Part shown: positions 8,315 through 19,075 of the stretch, one piece after another
Position numbering within the stretch: position 1 is the first letter of the stretch
Layout of the letters: the number at the start of each line of letters is the position of its first letter
From: Candidatus Accumulibacter contiguus
GTDB taxonomy: Bacteria > Pseudomonadota > Gammaproteobacteria > Burkholderiales > Rhodocyclaceae
Assembly (NCBI RefSeq): GCF_012940005.1
Contig: NZ_SPMX01000015.1
Coordinates: 26,775 to 90,774 of the forward strand
Reading direction: 5' to 3'
Length of the DNA: 64,000 nt
The notes under the pieces: model-generated
Seen by the model: only the letters and a program-made list of their open reading frames with translations
Told to the model about the DNA's origin: nothing
The model's database searches: none
Position numbers and translations under genes: made by a program

Positions 8315-10062
8315 TGCGTTTCAAAGGTCAAGTGGCGCACAAGTTCGCCGAAAGCCCATTATTACAGATGCGCCTGCCGCTCTGGCGCTCGCGCCTGATG
8401 GCTCTGCTGATTCTCGGTTCGTTCGGCGTGCTGATCGGACGAGCATTCTACCTGCAGACCCTGAACAATGATTTCCTGCAGGAAAAGGGCGAATCCCGCT
8501 ATCGGCGCGATATCGAAATCAGTGCTTCGCGCGGACGGATTGCCGACCGGCACGGGGACGTCCTGGCCATTTCGACGCCGATGAAGTCGATCTGGGCGAT
8601 TCCGCCAGCAACGACGCTGACGCCTGTGCAGGCGAGGCAGTTGGCCGCTCTGCTGGAGACCGACGTCAAGCAGCTGACCCGCAAACTGGACACCGACAAA
8701 ACCTTCGTTTTTCTTCGCCGCCAGATCCCGCCTGCCGTGGCCGACCAGGTGGCGGCGCTCAAGTTGCCTGGCATCGGCCAGGACAAGGAATACCGTCGCT
8801 TCTATCCGACCGGTGAAATGACTGCGCACATGGTCGGCTTCACCGGCGTTGACGACAAGGGACTCGAAGGTGTCGAACTGGCGTTTCATCGCCAACTGCT
8901 GGGCCAGCCCGGTAGCCGTAGCGTCATCAAGGATCGGCGCGGCCAGATCGTCGAGGACGTCGGCTCGATCAAGCCGCCGCAGGATGGCAAGGAGATTCGG
9001 CTGGCGCTCGATTCGAAGATTCAGTATCTGGCCTACAGCCACCTGAAGCAGGCGATTGCCGACAACAATGCCAAGGCTGGTGGCGTCGTCGTGGTCGATG
9101 TCAGGACAGGTGAGATCCTCGCCTTGGCCAACTGGCCAACCTATAACCCGAACAATCGCGAGGGTCTGTCCGGGAGCCAGTTGCGCAATCGTGCGGTGAC
9201 CGATACCTTCGAACCTGGTTCGACACTCAAGCCTTTCACTATCGCCCTGGGAATTGAGGCGGGCAAGGTCCGTTCCGACACGATCATCAACTGCGCGCCA
9301 GGACGCCTGACCATTGGCAATGCGACGATTTCCGACGCGCATCCCCACGGCGCGCTGAGTGTCGCCGAGGTCATCCAGAAATCCTCCAATGTCGGTGCAG
9401 CCAAGATTGCGGCCATGCTGCCGTCGCAGAAAATGTGGCAGATGTTCGACGATGTCGGTTTTGGCCAGGTGCCACGCCTGGGCTTTCCTGGCGAGGTGAG
9501 TGGCCGGGTGCGTCCATGGAAGAACTGGCGGCCAATCGAACAGGCAACGATGGCTTATGGGCATGGCATTTCAGTGTCCCTGATCCAGTTGGCGCGCGCT
9601 TATACGGCTTTTGCACGCGATGGGGACGTGCTGCCCCTCTCGCTGACCCAGGTTGAGTCGTCTACGCCCAGCGGTATGGCCGTATTCAGCCCGAAGACCG
9701 CGCGTGAGGTGCGCAGTATGCTCGAAATGGCTGTTCTGCCAGGCGGAACGGCGCCGAAGGCGCAGATTCCCGGCTATCGTGTGGCCGGCAAAACGGGTAC
9801 GGCACACAAGCTCGTCGGTGGTCGCTATGCGAACAAGTACGTTTCGTCTTTCGTCGGTTTTGCGCCCGCATCGGATCCGCGCCTGATCGTCGCGGTGATG
9901 ATCGACGAGCCGGGTGCCGGCAAACACTATGGTGGCGATGTTGCGGCACCGGTGTTTGCCTCCGTCATGGGAAGCTCCTTGCGGACCCTCGGCATTGCGC
10001 CGGACGTGCCGCTGGTGGTCGCGCAAAGCCCGAAAGCGCCGACACCCAAGGCGAGGCTGTGA
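8311..10062 (+). CDS. ftsI: Septal peptidoglycan transpeptidase FtsI (PBP3)
   Basis: 583-residue class B penicillin-binding protein. One N-terminal membrane helix (LMALLILGSFGVLIGRAFYL), a pedestal domain with RRDIEISASRGRIADRHG, then the transpeptidase domain. Catalytic motifs are all present: S304-T-L-K307 (SxxK), S358-S-N360 (SxN) and K494-T-G-T497 (KTGT). It crosslinks stem peptides at the septum together with FtsW. The start codon sits in the ATGA overlap with ftsL and the stop overlaps murE by 4 nt, so translational coupling is likely along the cluster. Confidence 0.97.
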   Translation: MMRFKGQVAHKFAESPLLQMRLPLWRSRLMALLILGSFGVLIGRAFYLQTLNNDFLQEKGESRYRRDIEISASRGRIADRHGDVLAISTPMKSIWAIPPATTLTPVQARQLAALLETDVKQLTRKLDTDKTFVFLRRQIPPAVADQVAALKLPGIGQDKEYRRFYPTGEMTAHMVGFTGVDDKGLEGVELAFHRQLLGQPGSRSVIKDRRGQIVEDVGSIKPPQDGKEIRLALDSKIQYLAYSHLKQAIADNNAKAGGVVVVDVRTGEILALANWPTYNPNNREGLSGSQLRNRAVTDTFEPGSTLKPFTIALGIEAGKVRSDTIINCAPGRLTIGNATISDAHPHGALSVAEVIQKSSNVGAAKIAAMLPSQKMWQMFDDVGFGQVPRLGFPGEVSGRVRPWKNWRPIEQATMAYGHGISVSLIQLARAYTAFARDGDVLPLSLTQVESSTPSGMAVFSPKTAREVRSMLEMAVLPGGTAPKAQIPGYRVAGKTGTAHKLVGGRYANKYVSSFVGFAPASDPRLIVAVMIDEPGAGKHYGGDVAAPVFASVMGSSLRTLGIAPDVPLVVAQSPKAPTPKARL

Positions 10063-11567
10063 GCACGCAGGCGACTCTCGCACGCAGTGACGCTGCCAGC
10101 GCAAGCTTGGCGCGGCTGGCAGCGCTTGGCGTCGTGCCGAATCGTGTCACGGATGACAGCCGCCAGGTTCTTCCCGGCGACCTGTTTCTGGCCTATCCCG
10201 GCGATCTTGCCGACGGCCGCCGCTACATTGCCGAGGCCATCGCCAACGGCGCTGCTGCGGTCTTCTGGGAGGCGACGACCACCAGCACGGCTGATTTCGC
10301 CTGGAACAGCGCCTGGAGAATTGCCAATCTGCCGATCATCGGTCTGCGTGCGCTTTGCGGACCGCTGGCGCACGCCATCTACGGGCATCCGAGTGAGCGC
10401 CTGTCGCTGCTTGCGGTCACCGGTACCAACGGCAAGACCAGCGTCACGCAGTGGATCGGTGCCAGCCACCCGCGCTGCTGCGCGATCATCGGCACGCTGG
10501 GTGCGGGTTTGCCCGGTCAGATGGTCGAGACCGGTTTCACGACACCCGAAGCGACCACGTTGATGCGCTGCCTGGCCCATTTTGCCGATGCGGGAGCACA
10601 AGCCTGTGCGCTCGAAGCAAGTTCGATCGGCATTGCCGAAGGACGTCTCGACGGCGTTCGCGTTGACGTCGCGGTGTTCACCAATTTGACGCGCGATCAC
10701 CTCGACTACCATGGCACGATGGCGGACTATGCAGAGGCCAAAGCCAGATTGTTCACCTGGCCGCGACTGCGTCTGGCGGTCAGCAATCTTGACGATCCCT
10801 ACGGGCGTGAACTGGCCGCGCTGAGTACGGCGACCAAGGTGCTTGGCTACACCCAGCAAAATCTGCCCGACGACCGGCAGGGAACGATCCGCGCCGAGAA
10901 TGTCGAAGAAACCATCGACGGTCTGCGTTTCCGGCTTTGCGCCCCGAGCGGTCGCGCTCTGGTCGAGACCGGCCTGCTCGGCCGTTATAACGTCTCCAAT
11001 CTGCTCGCCGTGGCGGCGGTATTGCTTGACGCCGGCCTGACTCCGCAGGCGGTCGCCGAGCGTCTTGCCACGCTGAATTCGCCGGCAGGCCGCCTGGAGA
11101 AGATTGGCGGTGGCAACGAACCCTTGGTCATCGTCGATTACGCCCATACCCCGGATGCCCTGAAAAGCGCCTTGCTCGCGCTCCGTCCGATGGCCATTGC
11201 CCGTGGTGCCGGTCTGACCGTCATTTTCGGCTGTGGCGGTGATCGGGATCGCGGCAAGCGGCCGTTGATGGGAGATGTTGCTGTCCGCCATGCCGACCGC
11301 GTTGTGCTGACCAGTGACAATCCGCGCAGTGAGGATCCGCAGGCCATTCTTGACGATATCCGCGTTGCTGCCACCGGCGTTGAAATCATTGCCGATCGCG
11401 CCGAAGCGATTCGCCGCACCATTCTCCTGGCGCATCCGGCCGAGGTGGTGTTGATTGCCGGCAAGGGGCACGAATCCTATCAGGAGATCGCCGCTGTGCG
11501 TCGGCCGTTTTCGGACGCTGGCGAGGCGCGTGCCGCCCTCGCTGCCCGCCAGGAGATGACAAGATGA
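10059..11567 (+). CDS. murE: UDP-MurNAc-L-Ala-D-Glu:meso-DAP ligase MurE
   Basis: 502 residues, GTG start within a GTGA overlap with ftsI. Mur-ligase layout: N-terminal UDP-binding domain, ATP loop GTNGKTS at 122-128, EASSIGIAEGRLDGV and NLTRDHLDYHGTM in the central domain, and D420-N-P-R423 in the C-terminal domain. The DNPR motif is the known marker for meso-diaminopimelate, as opposed to lysine, as the third residue, giving Gram-negative type peptidoglycan. Cytoplasmic ATP-dependent ligase. It overlaps murF by 4 nt. Confidence 0.97.
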   Translation: MSTQATLARSDAASASLARLAALGVVPNRVTDDSRQVLPGDLFLAYPGDLADGRRYIAEAIANGAAAVFWEATTTSTADFAWNSAWRIANLPIIGLRALCGPLAHAIYGHPSERLSLLAVTGTNGKTSVTQWIGASHPRCCAIIGTLGAGLPGQMVETGFTTPEATTLMRCLAHFADAGAQACALEASSIGIAEGRLDGVRVDVAVFTNLTRDHLDYHGTMADYAEAKARLFTWPRLRLAVSNLDDPYGRELAALSTATKVLGYTQQNLPDDRQGTIRAENVEETIDGLRFRLCAPSGRALVETGLLGRYNVSNLLAVAAVLLDAGLTPQAVAERLATLNSPAGRLEKIGGGNEPLVIVDYAHTPDALKSALLALRPMAIARGAGLTVIFGCGGDRDRGKRPLMGDVAVRHADRVVLTSDNPRSEDPQAILDDIRVAATGVEIIADRAEAIRRTILLAHPAEVVLIAGKGHESYQEIAAVRRPFSDAGEARAALAARQEMTR

Positions 11568-12937
11568 TGGATCTCCTCGCTGCGGCACGTGCCACGGCCG
11601 CCAGACTGATCGGCGACAACGTGACTTTCTGCGGTGTGTCGACCGACAGCCGTAGCATTGCTGCAGGTGAGCTTTTCGTTGCGCTGCGCGGGGAGAACTT
11701 CGACGGCCACGAATTCGTGGCGGCAGCCCAGATGCGTGGTGCGGTCGCCGCGATCGTTGCTGCAGACGCTGCCGAAAGCCTGCGCGCGCTGGGCCTGCCA
11801 CTGCTGCAGGTGGCCGAGACGCGGCTGTCGCTGGGTGCCCTGGCCGCCGATTGGCGGAGCCGTTTCACGCTGCCTATGATCGCCGTGACCGGCAGTAACG
11901 GCAAAACCACGACCAAGGAGATGATCGCCAGCATCCTCCAGGCGGCCTTCGCCGAGGCGGTATTGTCTACGCAGGGTAATTACAACAACGACATCGGCCT
12001 GCCCTTGACCCTGCTCCGGCTCAACGCCACTCATCGCGCGGCGATCATCGAGATGGGCATGAATCGTCCCGGTGAAATTGCCTATCTCGCGGGCATCGCC
12101 CGTCCCACGGTTGCCGTGGTGACCAATGCACAGCGCGCCCATCTCGCCGGAATGGGTACGCTGCAAGCGATCGCCAGCGAAAAGGGCAGCATCTACAGCG
12201 GCCTCGATGAAGACGGCATCGCGGTTTTCAATGCCGACGACCAATGGGCCGATTTGTGGCGCACCCAGAGTCGCGGACTCGGGGTGATGACTTTCGGTCT
12301 GGAGCAGGCGGCTGATGTCACTGGCAAGTCCACCCTGCATGGTCTGGATAATCGCCTCAGCGTCTGCGCTCCACAGGGTCGGTTCGAGGTCCTGCTGGCC
12401 CTGCCGGGCCAGCACAATGCGCGCAACGCCCTCGCCGCTGCCACTGCCTGTCTGGCGGCCGGCGTCTCGCTGGACGCCGTGCAGGCGGGGCTGGCCAGCT
12501 TTCGTGGTCTCCAGGGCCGCCTGCAGCGACGCACTGCCCTGCATGACGCGGTGCTGCTTGACGATACCTATAACGCCAACCCCGACTCGGTGCGCGCCGG
12601 CATCGATGTGCTCGCGGCGACGATCGGCAAGAAGGTGCTGGTGCTTGGCGACATGGGTGAGATCGGCGAGATGAGCGCCCAGTTTCACGACGAGATCGGC
12701 GGCTACGCCAAGAGCCAGGGAATCGATCGCCTGTTCGCGCTGGGTGAAGCCAGTGCACTTGCCGCTCACAACTTCGGTTCCGGTGGTGAGTACCATACGC
12801 ATATCGACCAGCTGATCGAAGCATTGACCGCTGAACTCACACCGGAGACGACCGTCCTCGTCAAGGGATCGCGCTTCATGCGCATGGAACGGGTGGCGAA
12901 CGCCATCAGTGTTCCGGCACCCGAGGGGGGCAAGTAA
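11564..12937 (+). CDS. murF: UDP-MurNAc-tripeptide:D-Ala-D-Ala ligase MurF
   Basis: 457 residues. The ATG lies in the ATGATG overlapping the murE stop. ATP-binding loop [14 protein letters not shown], the [15 protein letters not shown] and [12 protein letters not shown] blocks and [11 protein letters not shown] are typical of MurF. It adds D-Ala-D-Ala to the UDP-MurNAc-tripeptide in the cytoplasm and supplies the pentapeptide precursor to MraY, encoded next with a 1-nt overlap. Ordinary in length and composition. Confidence 0.97.
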   Translation: MMDLLAAARATAARLIGDNVTFCGVSTDSRSIAAGELFVALRGENFDGHEFVAAAQMRGAVAAIVAADAAESLRALGLPLLQVAETRLSLGALAADWRSRFTLPMIAVTGSNGKTTTKEMIASILQAAFAEAVLSTQGNYNNDIGLPLTLLRLNATHRAAIIEMGMNRPGEIAYLAGIARPTVAVVTNAQRAHLAGMGTLQAIASEKGSIYSGLDEDGIAVFNADDQWADLWRTQSRGLGVMTFGLEQAADVTGKSTLHGLDNRLSVCAPQGRFEVLLALPGQHNARNALAAATACLAAGVSLDAVQAGLASFRGLQGRLQRRTALHDAVLLDDTYNANPDSVRAGIDVLAATIGKKVLVLGDMGEIGEMSAQFHDEIGGYAKSQGIDRLFALGEASALAAHNFGSGGEYHTHIDQLIEALTAELTPETTVLVKGSRFMRMERVANAISVPAPEGGK

Positions 12938-14025
12938 TGCTGCTGCTGTTGACGCAATGGTTGGCACAGGACGTGCGGGCTTTCAATGTGTTCGGGTACA
13001 TCACCTTGCGCACGGTGCTGGCTGCGATGACCGCGCTGATCATTTCCTTCATTGCCGGACCGCGCGTGATTCGCTGGCTGGCCGCCAAGAAGATCGGCCA
13101 GGCGGTGCGGCGCGATGGCCCGCAAACGCACCTGATCAAATCCGGTACGCCGACCATGGGCGGGGCCCTGATCCTGATCGCCATCGTCATTACCACGCTG
13201 TTGTGGGGTGACCTCAGCAATCGTTATGTCTGGGTGGTGCTGATCGTGACCGTTGGCTTCGGCGGCATCGGCTGGTACGACGACTGGCAAAAAGTGGTGC
13301 ATCGCAATCCGCGAGGTCTGCCGGCTCGCTGGAAGTATATCTGGCAATCGGCAATCGGTCTGGTGGTGGCACTCTATCTCGGCCTGACTGCCAGCGGACC
13401 GGCACAGCTGGAGCTGATCGTTCCCTTCTTCAAGACCGTTTCCTATCCACTCGGTATCTTCGGCTTCATTGTCCTCAGCTATCTGGTCGTCGTCGGCACC
13501 AGCAATGCCGTTAACCTGACCGATGGCCTCGATGGCCTGGCGATCATGCCGACGGTGATGATCGCCAACGCCTTGGCCATCTTCGCCTACGTCGCCGGCA
13601 ACGCCGTCTATGCCAAGTACCTGTTCCTGCCGTACATCCCGGGCGCTGGTGAACTGGCGATCTTCCTTGGGGCGATGGCAGGTGCCGGGCTCGGTTTCCT
13701 GTGGTTCAACGCTTACCCGGCGGAAGTGTTCATGGGGGATGTCGGCGCACTGGCACTGGGTGCAGCGCTCGGCACCGTGGCCATCATCGTCCGCCAGGAG
13801 ATCGTGCTGGCGATCATGGGTGGCATTTTTGTGGCCGAAACACTGTCGGTGGCTGCCCAGGTTCTCTACTACCGGTGGAGCGGGGGCCGGCGGATTTTCC
13901 GCATGGCGCCGCTGCACCACCATTTCGAACTCGGCGGCTGGAAAGAGACGCAGGTAGTCGTCCGCTTCTGGATCATCACCATCATGTTGGTGCTGGTCGG
14001 CCTGTCAACCCTGAAGCTGCGCTGA
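12937..14025 (+). CDS. mraY: Phospho-MurNAc-pentapeptide translocase MraY
   Basis: 362-residue polytopic inner-membrane enzyme with about ten hydrophobic helices. Conserved cytoplasmic loops are present: [19 protein letters not shown], the GWYDDWQKV Asp pair, [23 protein letters not shown] and the [11 protein letters not shown] triple-His motif near the C-terminus. It transfers phospho-MurNAc-pentapeptide to undecaprenyl phosphate to make lipid I. Start overlaps the murF stop by one base and murD begins 1 nt after its stop. Confidence 0.98.
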   Translation: MLLLLTQWLAQDVRAFNVFGYITLRTVLAAMTALIISFIAGPRVIRWLAAKKIGQAVRRDGPQTHLIKSGTPTMGGALILIAIVITTLLWGDLSNRYVWVVLIVTVGFGGIGWYDDWQKVVHRNPRGLPARWKYIWQSAIGLVVALYLGLTASGPAQLELIVPFFKTVSYPLGIFGFIVLSYLVVVGTSNAVNLTDGLDGLAIMPTVMIANALAIFAYVAGNAVYAKYLFLPYIPGAGELAIFLGAMAGAGLGFLWFNAYPAEVFMGDVGALALGAALGTVAIIVRQEIVLAIMGGIFVAETLSVAAQVLYYRWSGGRRIFRMAPLHHHFELGGWKETQVVVRFWIITIMLVLVGLSTLKLR

Positions 14026-14026
14026 C

Positions 14027-15394
14027 ATGGACCTTCAGGGAAAGCGGACACTCGTCGTCGGCCTCGGCGAAAGCGGACTGGCGATGGCCAGGTGGCTGGC
14101 GCGGCAGGGCGCGGTCGTCCGCGTCGCCGATAGCCGCGAGATTCCACCACGAACCGCCGCGCTGCGCGCGGCAGTGCCCGCGGCGACCTTGTTTGCCGGC
14201 CCGTTTACGCCAGCGACTTTTGCCGGGGCCGAACTGATCGCCATTTCTCCCGGCGTCCCCAGGCAGGAACCGCTGGTTCAGAAGGCGGCAGCGCTTGGCG
14301 TCCCGGTGGTGTCCGAGATCGAACTGTTTGCCTGGGGCCTCCGCCAGTGGTCGCCGCAGGCGCGGGTGATTGCAATTACCGGCAGCAATGGCAAGACCAC
14401 CACCACCGCTCTGACCGGTGTTCTGTGTCGTGCCGCCGGTCGCAGCACGGCGGTTGCCGGCAACATCAGCCCGGCGGCGCTGGACGCCTTGATGAGCGCA
14501 ATCGACAGCAACGAACTGCCGGCCGTCTGGGTGCTGGAGCTGTCGAGTTTTCAGCTCGAAGCGACGCAGACGCTGGCAGCCGCGGCCGCGACCTTGCTCA
14601 ATGTCAGCGAGGATCATCTCGATCGCTATGACGGTCTCGAAGAGTACGCCGCCAGCAAGGCGCGCATTTTCCAGGGCAACGGCATCATGGTCCTCAATCG
14701 CGACGATGCCCGCAGCCTGGCGGCAGCCCGTGACGGGCGCCAGGTAGTGACCTTCGGTCTCGATCAGCCAGCGCGCCGCTGTGACTACGGGCTGGTCGAT
14801 GCCTGCATCGTTCGTGGCAGCGACCCGCTCGTCAAGCTCGCCGACATGAAACTCGTCGGGCGCCACAACGCAGCCAACGCGATGGCGGCGCTGGCCTTGT
14901 GCGAGGCGATCGGTATCGAGCCGCACTCGGTGTTGCCGGCGCTGACGGCCTTCAGCGGTCTTGCGCATCGCGTCGAGTGGGTCGCCGAAATCAATGGTGT
15001 CAGCTACTTCGACGACTCGAAAGGGACCAATGTCGGTGCAACCCTGGCGGCAATTCAAGGCCTCGGTCGCCCCTTGGCGATCATCCTGGGCGGCGACGGC
15101 AAGGGCCAGGACTTCTCGCCCCTGAGAACTGCCATCGACCAGCATGCGCGTGCCGCGGCACTGATCGGACGCGATGCTCCATTCATCGCCGCTGCCCTCG
15201 AGGGTTGTCGCATCCCCCTGCAATATTGCACCGACATGGTTGCGGCGGTTCGCTGGTGCGCCACGCAAACGCAAGCTGGTGATGCCGTGCTGCTTTCTCC
15301 GGCCTGCGCCAGCATGGACATGTATCGTGACTACGCGCATCGTGCCGAAGCATTCGTTGCCGCCGTGCGTGCCATCGAAAGAGAGGCTGCCTGA
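14027..15394 (+). CDS. murD: UDP-MurNAc-L-alanine:D-glutamate ligase MurD
   Basis: 455 residues. N-terminal Rossmann-like start ([20 protein letters not shown]), ATP loop [15 protein letters not shown], the [13 protein letters not shown] and [12 protein letters not shown] blocks, and a C-terminal region with [16 protein letters not shown] and [18 protein letters not shown], all characteristic of MurD. It adds D-Glu to UDP-MurNAc-L-Ala. Within the cluster it sits between mraY and ftsW, as in most proteobacteria; its last base overlaps the ftsW start. Confidence 0.97.
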   Translation: MDLQGKRTLVVGLGESGLAMARWLARQGAVVRVADSREIPPRTAALRAAVPAATLFAGPFTPATFAGAELIAISPGVPRQEPLVQKAAALGVPVVSEIELFAWGLRQWSPQARVIAITGSNGKTTTTALTGVLCRAAGRSTAVAGNISPAALDALMSAIDSNELPAVWVLELSSFQLEATQTLAAAAATLLNVSEDHLDRYDGLEEYAASKARIFQGNGIMVLNRDDARSLAAARDGRQVVTFGLDQPARRCDYGLVDACIVRGSDPLVKLADMKLVGRHNAANAMAALALCEAIGIEPHSVLPALTAFSGLAHRVEWVAEINGVSYFDDSKGTNVGATLAAIQGLGRPLAIILGGDGKGQDFSPLRTAIDQHARAAALIGRDAPFIAAALEGCRIPLQYCTDMVAAVRWCATQTQAGDAVLLSPACASMDMYRDYAHRAEAFVAAVRAIEREAA

Positions 15395-16554
15395 TGTTGG
15401 GAACTCTGGACTCGCCGCGCCGCCTGCCGTCGGAAATCGATCTGGCGCTGCTGTGGGGTACCTTGATGCTGCTGGTGATCGGCATGGTCATGGTCTATTC
15501 GGCGTCGATGGCGACGGCCGAGGCCGGCCGCCAGACCGGCAATCAGCCGGCGTATTTTCTGGTACGACATGCGGTTTTTCTGATCATCGCGCTGGTCGCC
15601 GCCGCTGTCGCCTTTCAGATCCCGCTATCGACCTGGCAAAGATGGTCGCCGTGGCTCTTCGTTGCCGGCTTTGCGTTGCTGGCGCTGGTGCTGATTCCCG
15701 GGATTGGCCGCGATGTCAACGGAGCCCGCCGCTGGCTTCCGCTCGGGATCGTCAATCTGCAGCCGTCCGAATTGATGAAGCTGTTTGCGGTCCTTTATGC
15801 GGCGGACTACACCGCCCGCAAGATGCCGCACATGCATGATCTCAAAAAAGCCTTCCTGCCTCTGGCCAGCGCGATGGTCGCGGTGGGCATCCTGCTGCTC
15901 AAGGAACCCGACTTCGGCGCCTTCGTGGTGATCATCTCGATAGCCATGGGAATTCTTTTCCTCGGGGGGATGCGGGCGCGTCTGTTCGTCATCCTGATCC
16001 TCGTCCTGGCCGCCGCCTTCGCCGCGCTGATCATTTTTTCACCTTACCGGCGTGATCGCATCTTTGGTTTCATGGATCCCTGGGCGGACGCCTTTGGTCG
16101 CGGCTACCAGCTTTCGCATGCCCTGATTGCCTTCGGGCGGGGCGAGCTGTTCGGCGTCGGCCTCGGCGCAAGCGTCGAGAAGCTGTTCTACCTGCCCGAG
16201 GCGCACACCGATTTTCTGCTCGCGGTGATCGCCGAAGAACTCGGTTTTGTCGGCGTTCTGGTGGTCATCGTCTTGTTCGGCCTGCTGATCCAGCGCGCTT
16301 TTGCGATCGGTCGTCAGGCAGTGGCCCTTGAGCGTCTGTATTCCGCGCTGGTGGCACAGGGGATTGGCGTCTGGCTGGGGGTGCAGAGTTTCATCAATAT
16401 GGGCGTGAACATGGGTCTGCTGCCGACCAAGGGACTGACGCTGCCCCTGATGAGTTTTGGCGGTTCAGGCATCCTGGCCAACTGCGTGGCCCTGGCGGTC
16501 CTCTTGAGAATCGATTGGGAAAATCGCCAGTTGATGCGCGGAGCCAAGGTATGA
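15394..16554 (+). CDS. ftsW: Septal peptidoglycan glycosyltransferase FtsW (SEDS)
   Basis: 386 residues, about ten membrane helices. SEDS signatures include [31 protein letters not shown], the large-loop segment [20 protein letters not shown] and [19 protein letters not shown], and [20 protein letters not shown] near the end. FtsW polymerises lipid II at the septum with FtsI. The stop codon overlaps the start of a 24-codon mini-ORF (see 16551-16625) in ATGA; 67 nt separate it from murG, the only real gap within the mur/fts run apart from that before ftsZ. Confidence 0.97.
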   Translation: MLGTLDSPRRLPSEIDLALLWGTLMLLVIGMVMVYSASMATAEAGRQTGNQPAYFLVRHAVFLIIALVAAAVAFQIPLSTWQRWSPWLFVAGFALLALVLIPGIGRDVNGARRWLPLGIVNLQPSELMKLFAVLYAADYTARKMPHMHDLKKAFLPLASAMVAVGILLLKEPDFGAFVVIISIAMGILFLGGMRARLFVILILVLAAAFAALIIFSPYRRDRIFGFMDPWADAFGRGYQLSHALIAFGRGELFGVGLGASVEKLFYLPEAHTDFLLAVIAEELGFVGVLVVIVLFGLLIQRAFAIGRQAVALERLYSALVAQGIGVWLGVQSFINMGVNMGLLPTKGLTLPLMSFGGSGILANCVALAVLLRIDWENRQLMRGAKV

Positions 16555-16625
16555 GCGGCATGCGTATGCGCAGCCTTGTCGCCTCTACTTTGCCGGGCAG
16601 CCCTCGCACCGGAGTTCCGGCATGA
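16551..16625 (+). CDS. Possible 24-residue coupling mini-ORF between ftsW and murG
   Basis: An ATG at 16551 overlaps the ftsW stop (ATGA). Its TGA at 16623-16625 overlaps the murG ATG at 16622 (again ATGA). The 24 codons fill the gap exactly. GGAG lies about 8 nt before its start, and another GGAG about 8 nt before murG. The peptide ([20 protein letters not shown] and four more) has no recognisable domain. It may serve only to carry ribosomes from ftsW to murG; coding status is unproven. Confidence 0.35.
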   Translation: MSGMRMRSLVASTLPGSPRTGVPA

Positions 16626-17680
16626 GCAGAACCTTGCTGGTCATGGCGGGGGGTACCGGCGGACACGTCTTTCCGGCCCTGGCGGTGGCTGATCTGCTCA
16701 AGAGCCGAAACTGGCATGTGGTCTGGATGGGCGCTCCGGATGGCTTGGAAGCGAAGCTCGTTCCCGCGCATGGCTACGAGATGGCCTGGGTTCGTTTTGC
16801 CGCCTTGCGCGGCAAGGGGCTGCTGCGCAAACTGCAGCTTCCGTTCCGTCTGTTTGCCGCATGCTGGCAGGCGCGGCGCGAGATTCGCCGGGTCAGACCG
16901 GATGTGGTTCTCGGAATGGGCGGTTACGTCAGCTTTCCCGGTGGCCTGATGGCGGCGCTGCTCGGTCGCCCACTGATCATTCATGAACAGAATTCGATCG
17001 CCGGTCTGGCCAACCGGGTGCTCGCCAGATTTGCCAAGCGGGTCGCCTGTGGTTTTCCGAATGCGCTGCCGAGTGGCGTCTGGGTCGGCAATCCACTGCG
17101 TCCGGAGATGAATCATCTGCCGGCGCCGGCACAGCGATTTGCCGGACGCGAAGCGCCGGTGCATCTGCTGGTCCTCGGCGGCAGCCAGGGTGCCGTTGCG
17201 CTGAACGAAATCGTACCCCAGGGTCTGGCCCTGATCGATGCCGAACAGCGGCCGCTGGTGGTGCATCAGGCCGGCGCCAGGCATCTGGCGCAATTGCAGG
17301 AAAATTATGCAGCCGCTGCGGTGCAGGCGCACTGCGTCGCTTTCATCGAAGACATGGCTGGCGCCTACGAGTGGGCTGACCTGGTGATCTGTCGTGCTGG
17401 TGCACTCACAGTCGCCGAACTGGCTGCCACCGGCGTGGCCAGTGTTCTGATTCCCTTTCCGCACGCGGTGGACGATCATCAGACACTCAATGCAAATTTT
17501 CTGTCGCTGGCTGGCGGCGCCATCCTGCTGCCACAGGACCAGATGACACCAGAATCGATCAGCGAACTTTGCAAGTGTCCGCGCAGCCGCTTGCAGGAAA
17601 TGGCCGAAAGAGCCCGTGAACTGGCCAAACCCGAGGCGACGGCGGAGCTTGCCCGGATGTGCGAGGAGCTGGTCAATTGA
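16622..17680 (+). CDS. murG: Lipid II synthase MurG (N-acetylglucosaminyltransferase)
   Basis: 352 residues, GT28 family. N-terminal glycine loop [16 protein letters not shown], second loop [38 protein letters not shown], and the UDP-GlcNAc site [19 protein letters not shown] followed by [15 protein letters not shown] are all present. It adds GlcNAc to lipid I on the inner face of the inner membrane. The TGA stop overlaps the probable TTG start of murC. Confidence 0.97.
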   Translation: MSRTLLVMAGGTGGHVFPALAVADLLKSRNWHVVWMGAPDGLEAKLVPAHGYEMAWVRFAALRGKGLLRKLQLPFRLFAACWQARREIRRVRPDVVLGMGGYVSFPGGLMAALLGRPLIIHEQNSIAGLANRVLARFAKRVACGFPNALPSGVWVGNPLRPEMNHLPAPAQRFAGREAPVHLLVLGGSQGAVALNEIVPQGLALIDAEQRPLVVHQAGARHLAQLQENYAAAAVQAHCVAFIEDMAGAYEWADLVICRAGALTVAELAATGVASVLIPFPHAVDDHQTLNANFLSLAGGAILLPQDQMTPESISELCKCPRSRLQEMAERARELAKPEATAELARMCEELVN

Positions 17681-19065
17681 AACACAAGGTCAAGAACATC
17701 CACTTCGTCGGCATCGGCGGTGCCGGCATGAGCGGTATTGCCGAAGTGCTGGCCAACCTCGGTTTTTCGGTGAGCGGCTCGGACCTGGCCGATAGTTCGA
17801 CTATCAGGCGCCTCGCTGCTCTCGGCGTGCGCACCGTGGTCGGGCATGCTGCCGCGAATGTCGCTGCCGCGGATGCGGTGGTGATTTCTTCCGCGGTCAA
17901 GTCCGACAATCCAGAGGTGATCGCAGCACGCAGCCGCAAGGTACCGGTGGTGCCGCGCGCGCAGATGCTGGCCGAACTGATGCGGCTCAAGCAGGGAATT
18001 GCCGTCGCCGGCACGCACGGCAAGACGACGACGACCAGTCTGGTGGCGTCGATTCTCGCCGAGGGCGGCATGGACCCGACTTTCGTCATCGGGGGCCGTC
18101 TCAACGCCGCCGGCGCCAATGCCCGTCTGGGATCCGGCGATTTTCTGGTGGCCGAGGCCGATGAGTCCGACGCGTCGTTTCTGTTGCTCTCGCCGGTGAT
18201 CTCGATCGTCACCAACATCGACGCAGACCACATGGAGACCTATGGTCATGATTTCAGCCGGCTCAAGCAGGCCTTCGTCGATTTTCTGAACCGCCTGCCC
18301 TTTTATGGCGTGGCGGTACTCTGTGCTGACGACGCCAACGTCCGTGAAATCATGCCCCTGGTCAGCAAGCAGATCGTCACTTACGGTCTCGATCCTGCGG
18401 CCAGTTGCTATGCAGAGAACGTCACCGCGGTCGATGGTCAGATGCGTTTTGATTGTGTGCGCGTCAACGGCAGCGTCAACCGCTTGTCGGTCACGCTCAA
18501 TCTGCCGGGGAGGCATAACGTCCTGAACGCCCTGGCAGCGATTGCGGTCGCTGGTGAACTGGGTATCGCCGATGCCGCCATCGCCAAGGCATTGACTGAA
18601 TTCAGAGGAGTCGGTAGACGTTTTCAGCGCTATGGTGAGATTGTCCTGCCGGCTGGCGGGCAATTCACGCTGGTCGACGACTACGGTCATCACCCGGTCG
18701 AGATGCGAGCGACGCTCGCGGCTGCGCGTGGTGCTTTCCCCGGTCGTCGCCTGTTGTTGGCTTTTCAGCCGCATCGCTATACCCGGACGCGCGACTGCTT
18801 CGACGATTTCGTCAAGGTGCTGGGTGGTGTAGACGCGCTGGTGCTGAGCGAAGTATATGCCGCGGGTGAACAGCCGATCGTTGCTGCCGATGGTCGAGCG
18901 CTGGCACGTGCGCTGCGTGTTGCCGGCAAGGTCGAACCGCTGTTCGTCGAGGCCATTGGCGATCTCCCGCAAGCGATCCTCGATGTCGCCCGTGATGGCG
19001 ATGTGGTGATGACGATGGGCGCCGGCTCGATCGGTTCGGTTCCCGGCAAACTGGCTGCCGCGTAA
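17677..19065 (+). CDS. murC: UDP-MurNAc:L-alanine ligase MurC
   Basis: 462 residues from a TTG start in a TTGA overlap with the murG stop, giving [20 protein letters not shown] as the first residues after the initiator, which matches the normal MurC beginning. GAGGAG lies a few bases upstream. A GTG at 17659 would add six residues. Motifs: [17 protein letters not shown] loop [32 protein letters not shown] and [10 protein letters not shown]. It adds L-Ala to UDP-MurNAc, the first ligase of the Mur pathway. murB is not next to it, so reduction of UDP-GlcNAc-enolpyruvate is encoded elsewhere. Confidence 0.96.
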   Translation: MKHKVKNIHFVGIGGAGMSGIAEVLANLGFSVSGSDLADSSTIRRLAALGVRTVVGHAAANVAAADAVVISSAVKSDNPEVIAARSRKVPVVPRAQMLAELMRLKQGIAVAGTHGKTTTTSLVASILAEGGMDPTFVIGGRLNAAGANARLGSGDFLVAEADESDASFLLLSPVISIVTNIDADHMETYGHDFSRLKQAFVDFLNRLPFYGVAVLCADDANVREIMPLVSKQIVTYGLDPAASCYAENVTAVDGQMRFDCVRVNGSVNRLSVTLNLPGRHNVLNALAAIAVAGELGIADAAIAKALTEFRGVGRRFQRYGEIVLPAGGQFTLVDDYGHHPVEMRATLAAARGAFPGRRLLLAFQPHRYTRTRDCFDDFVKVLGGVDALVLSEVYAAGEQPIVAADGRALARALRVAGKVEPLFVEAIGDLPQAILDVARDGDVVMTMGAGSIGSVPGKLAAA

Positions 19066-19075
19066 GGTGAGGGCA

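Noticed and set aside
9927..11801. 624-codon open frame on the minus strand opposite ftsI and murE, and similar long antisense frames at 11480-12967, 13982-15340 and 17479-19260
   Set aside because: All mirror highly conserved mur/fts genes; the translations are Arg/Gly/Ala-rich with no domain. High GC keeps antisense frames open.
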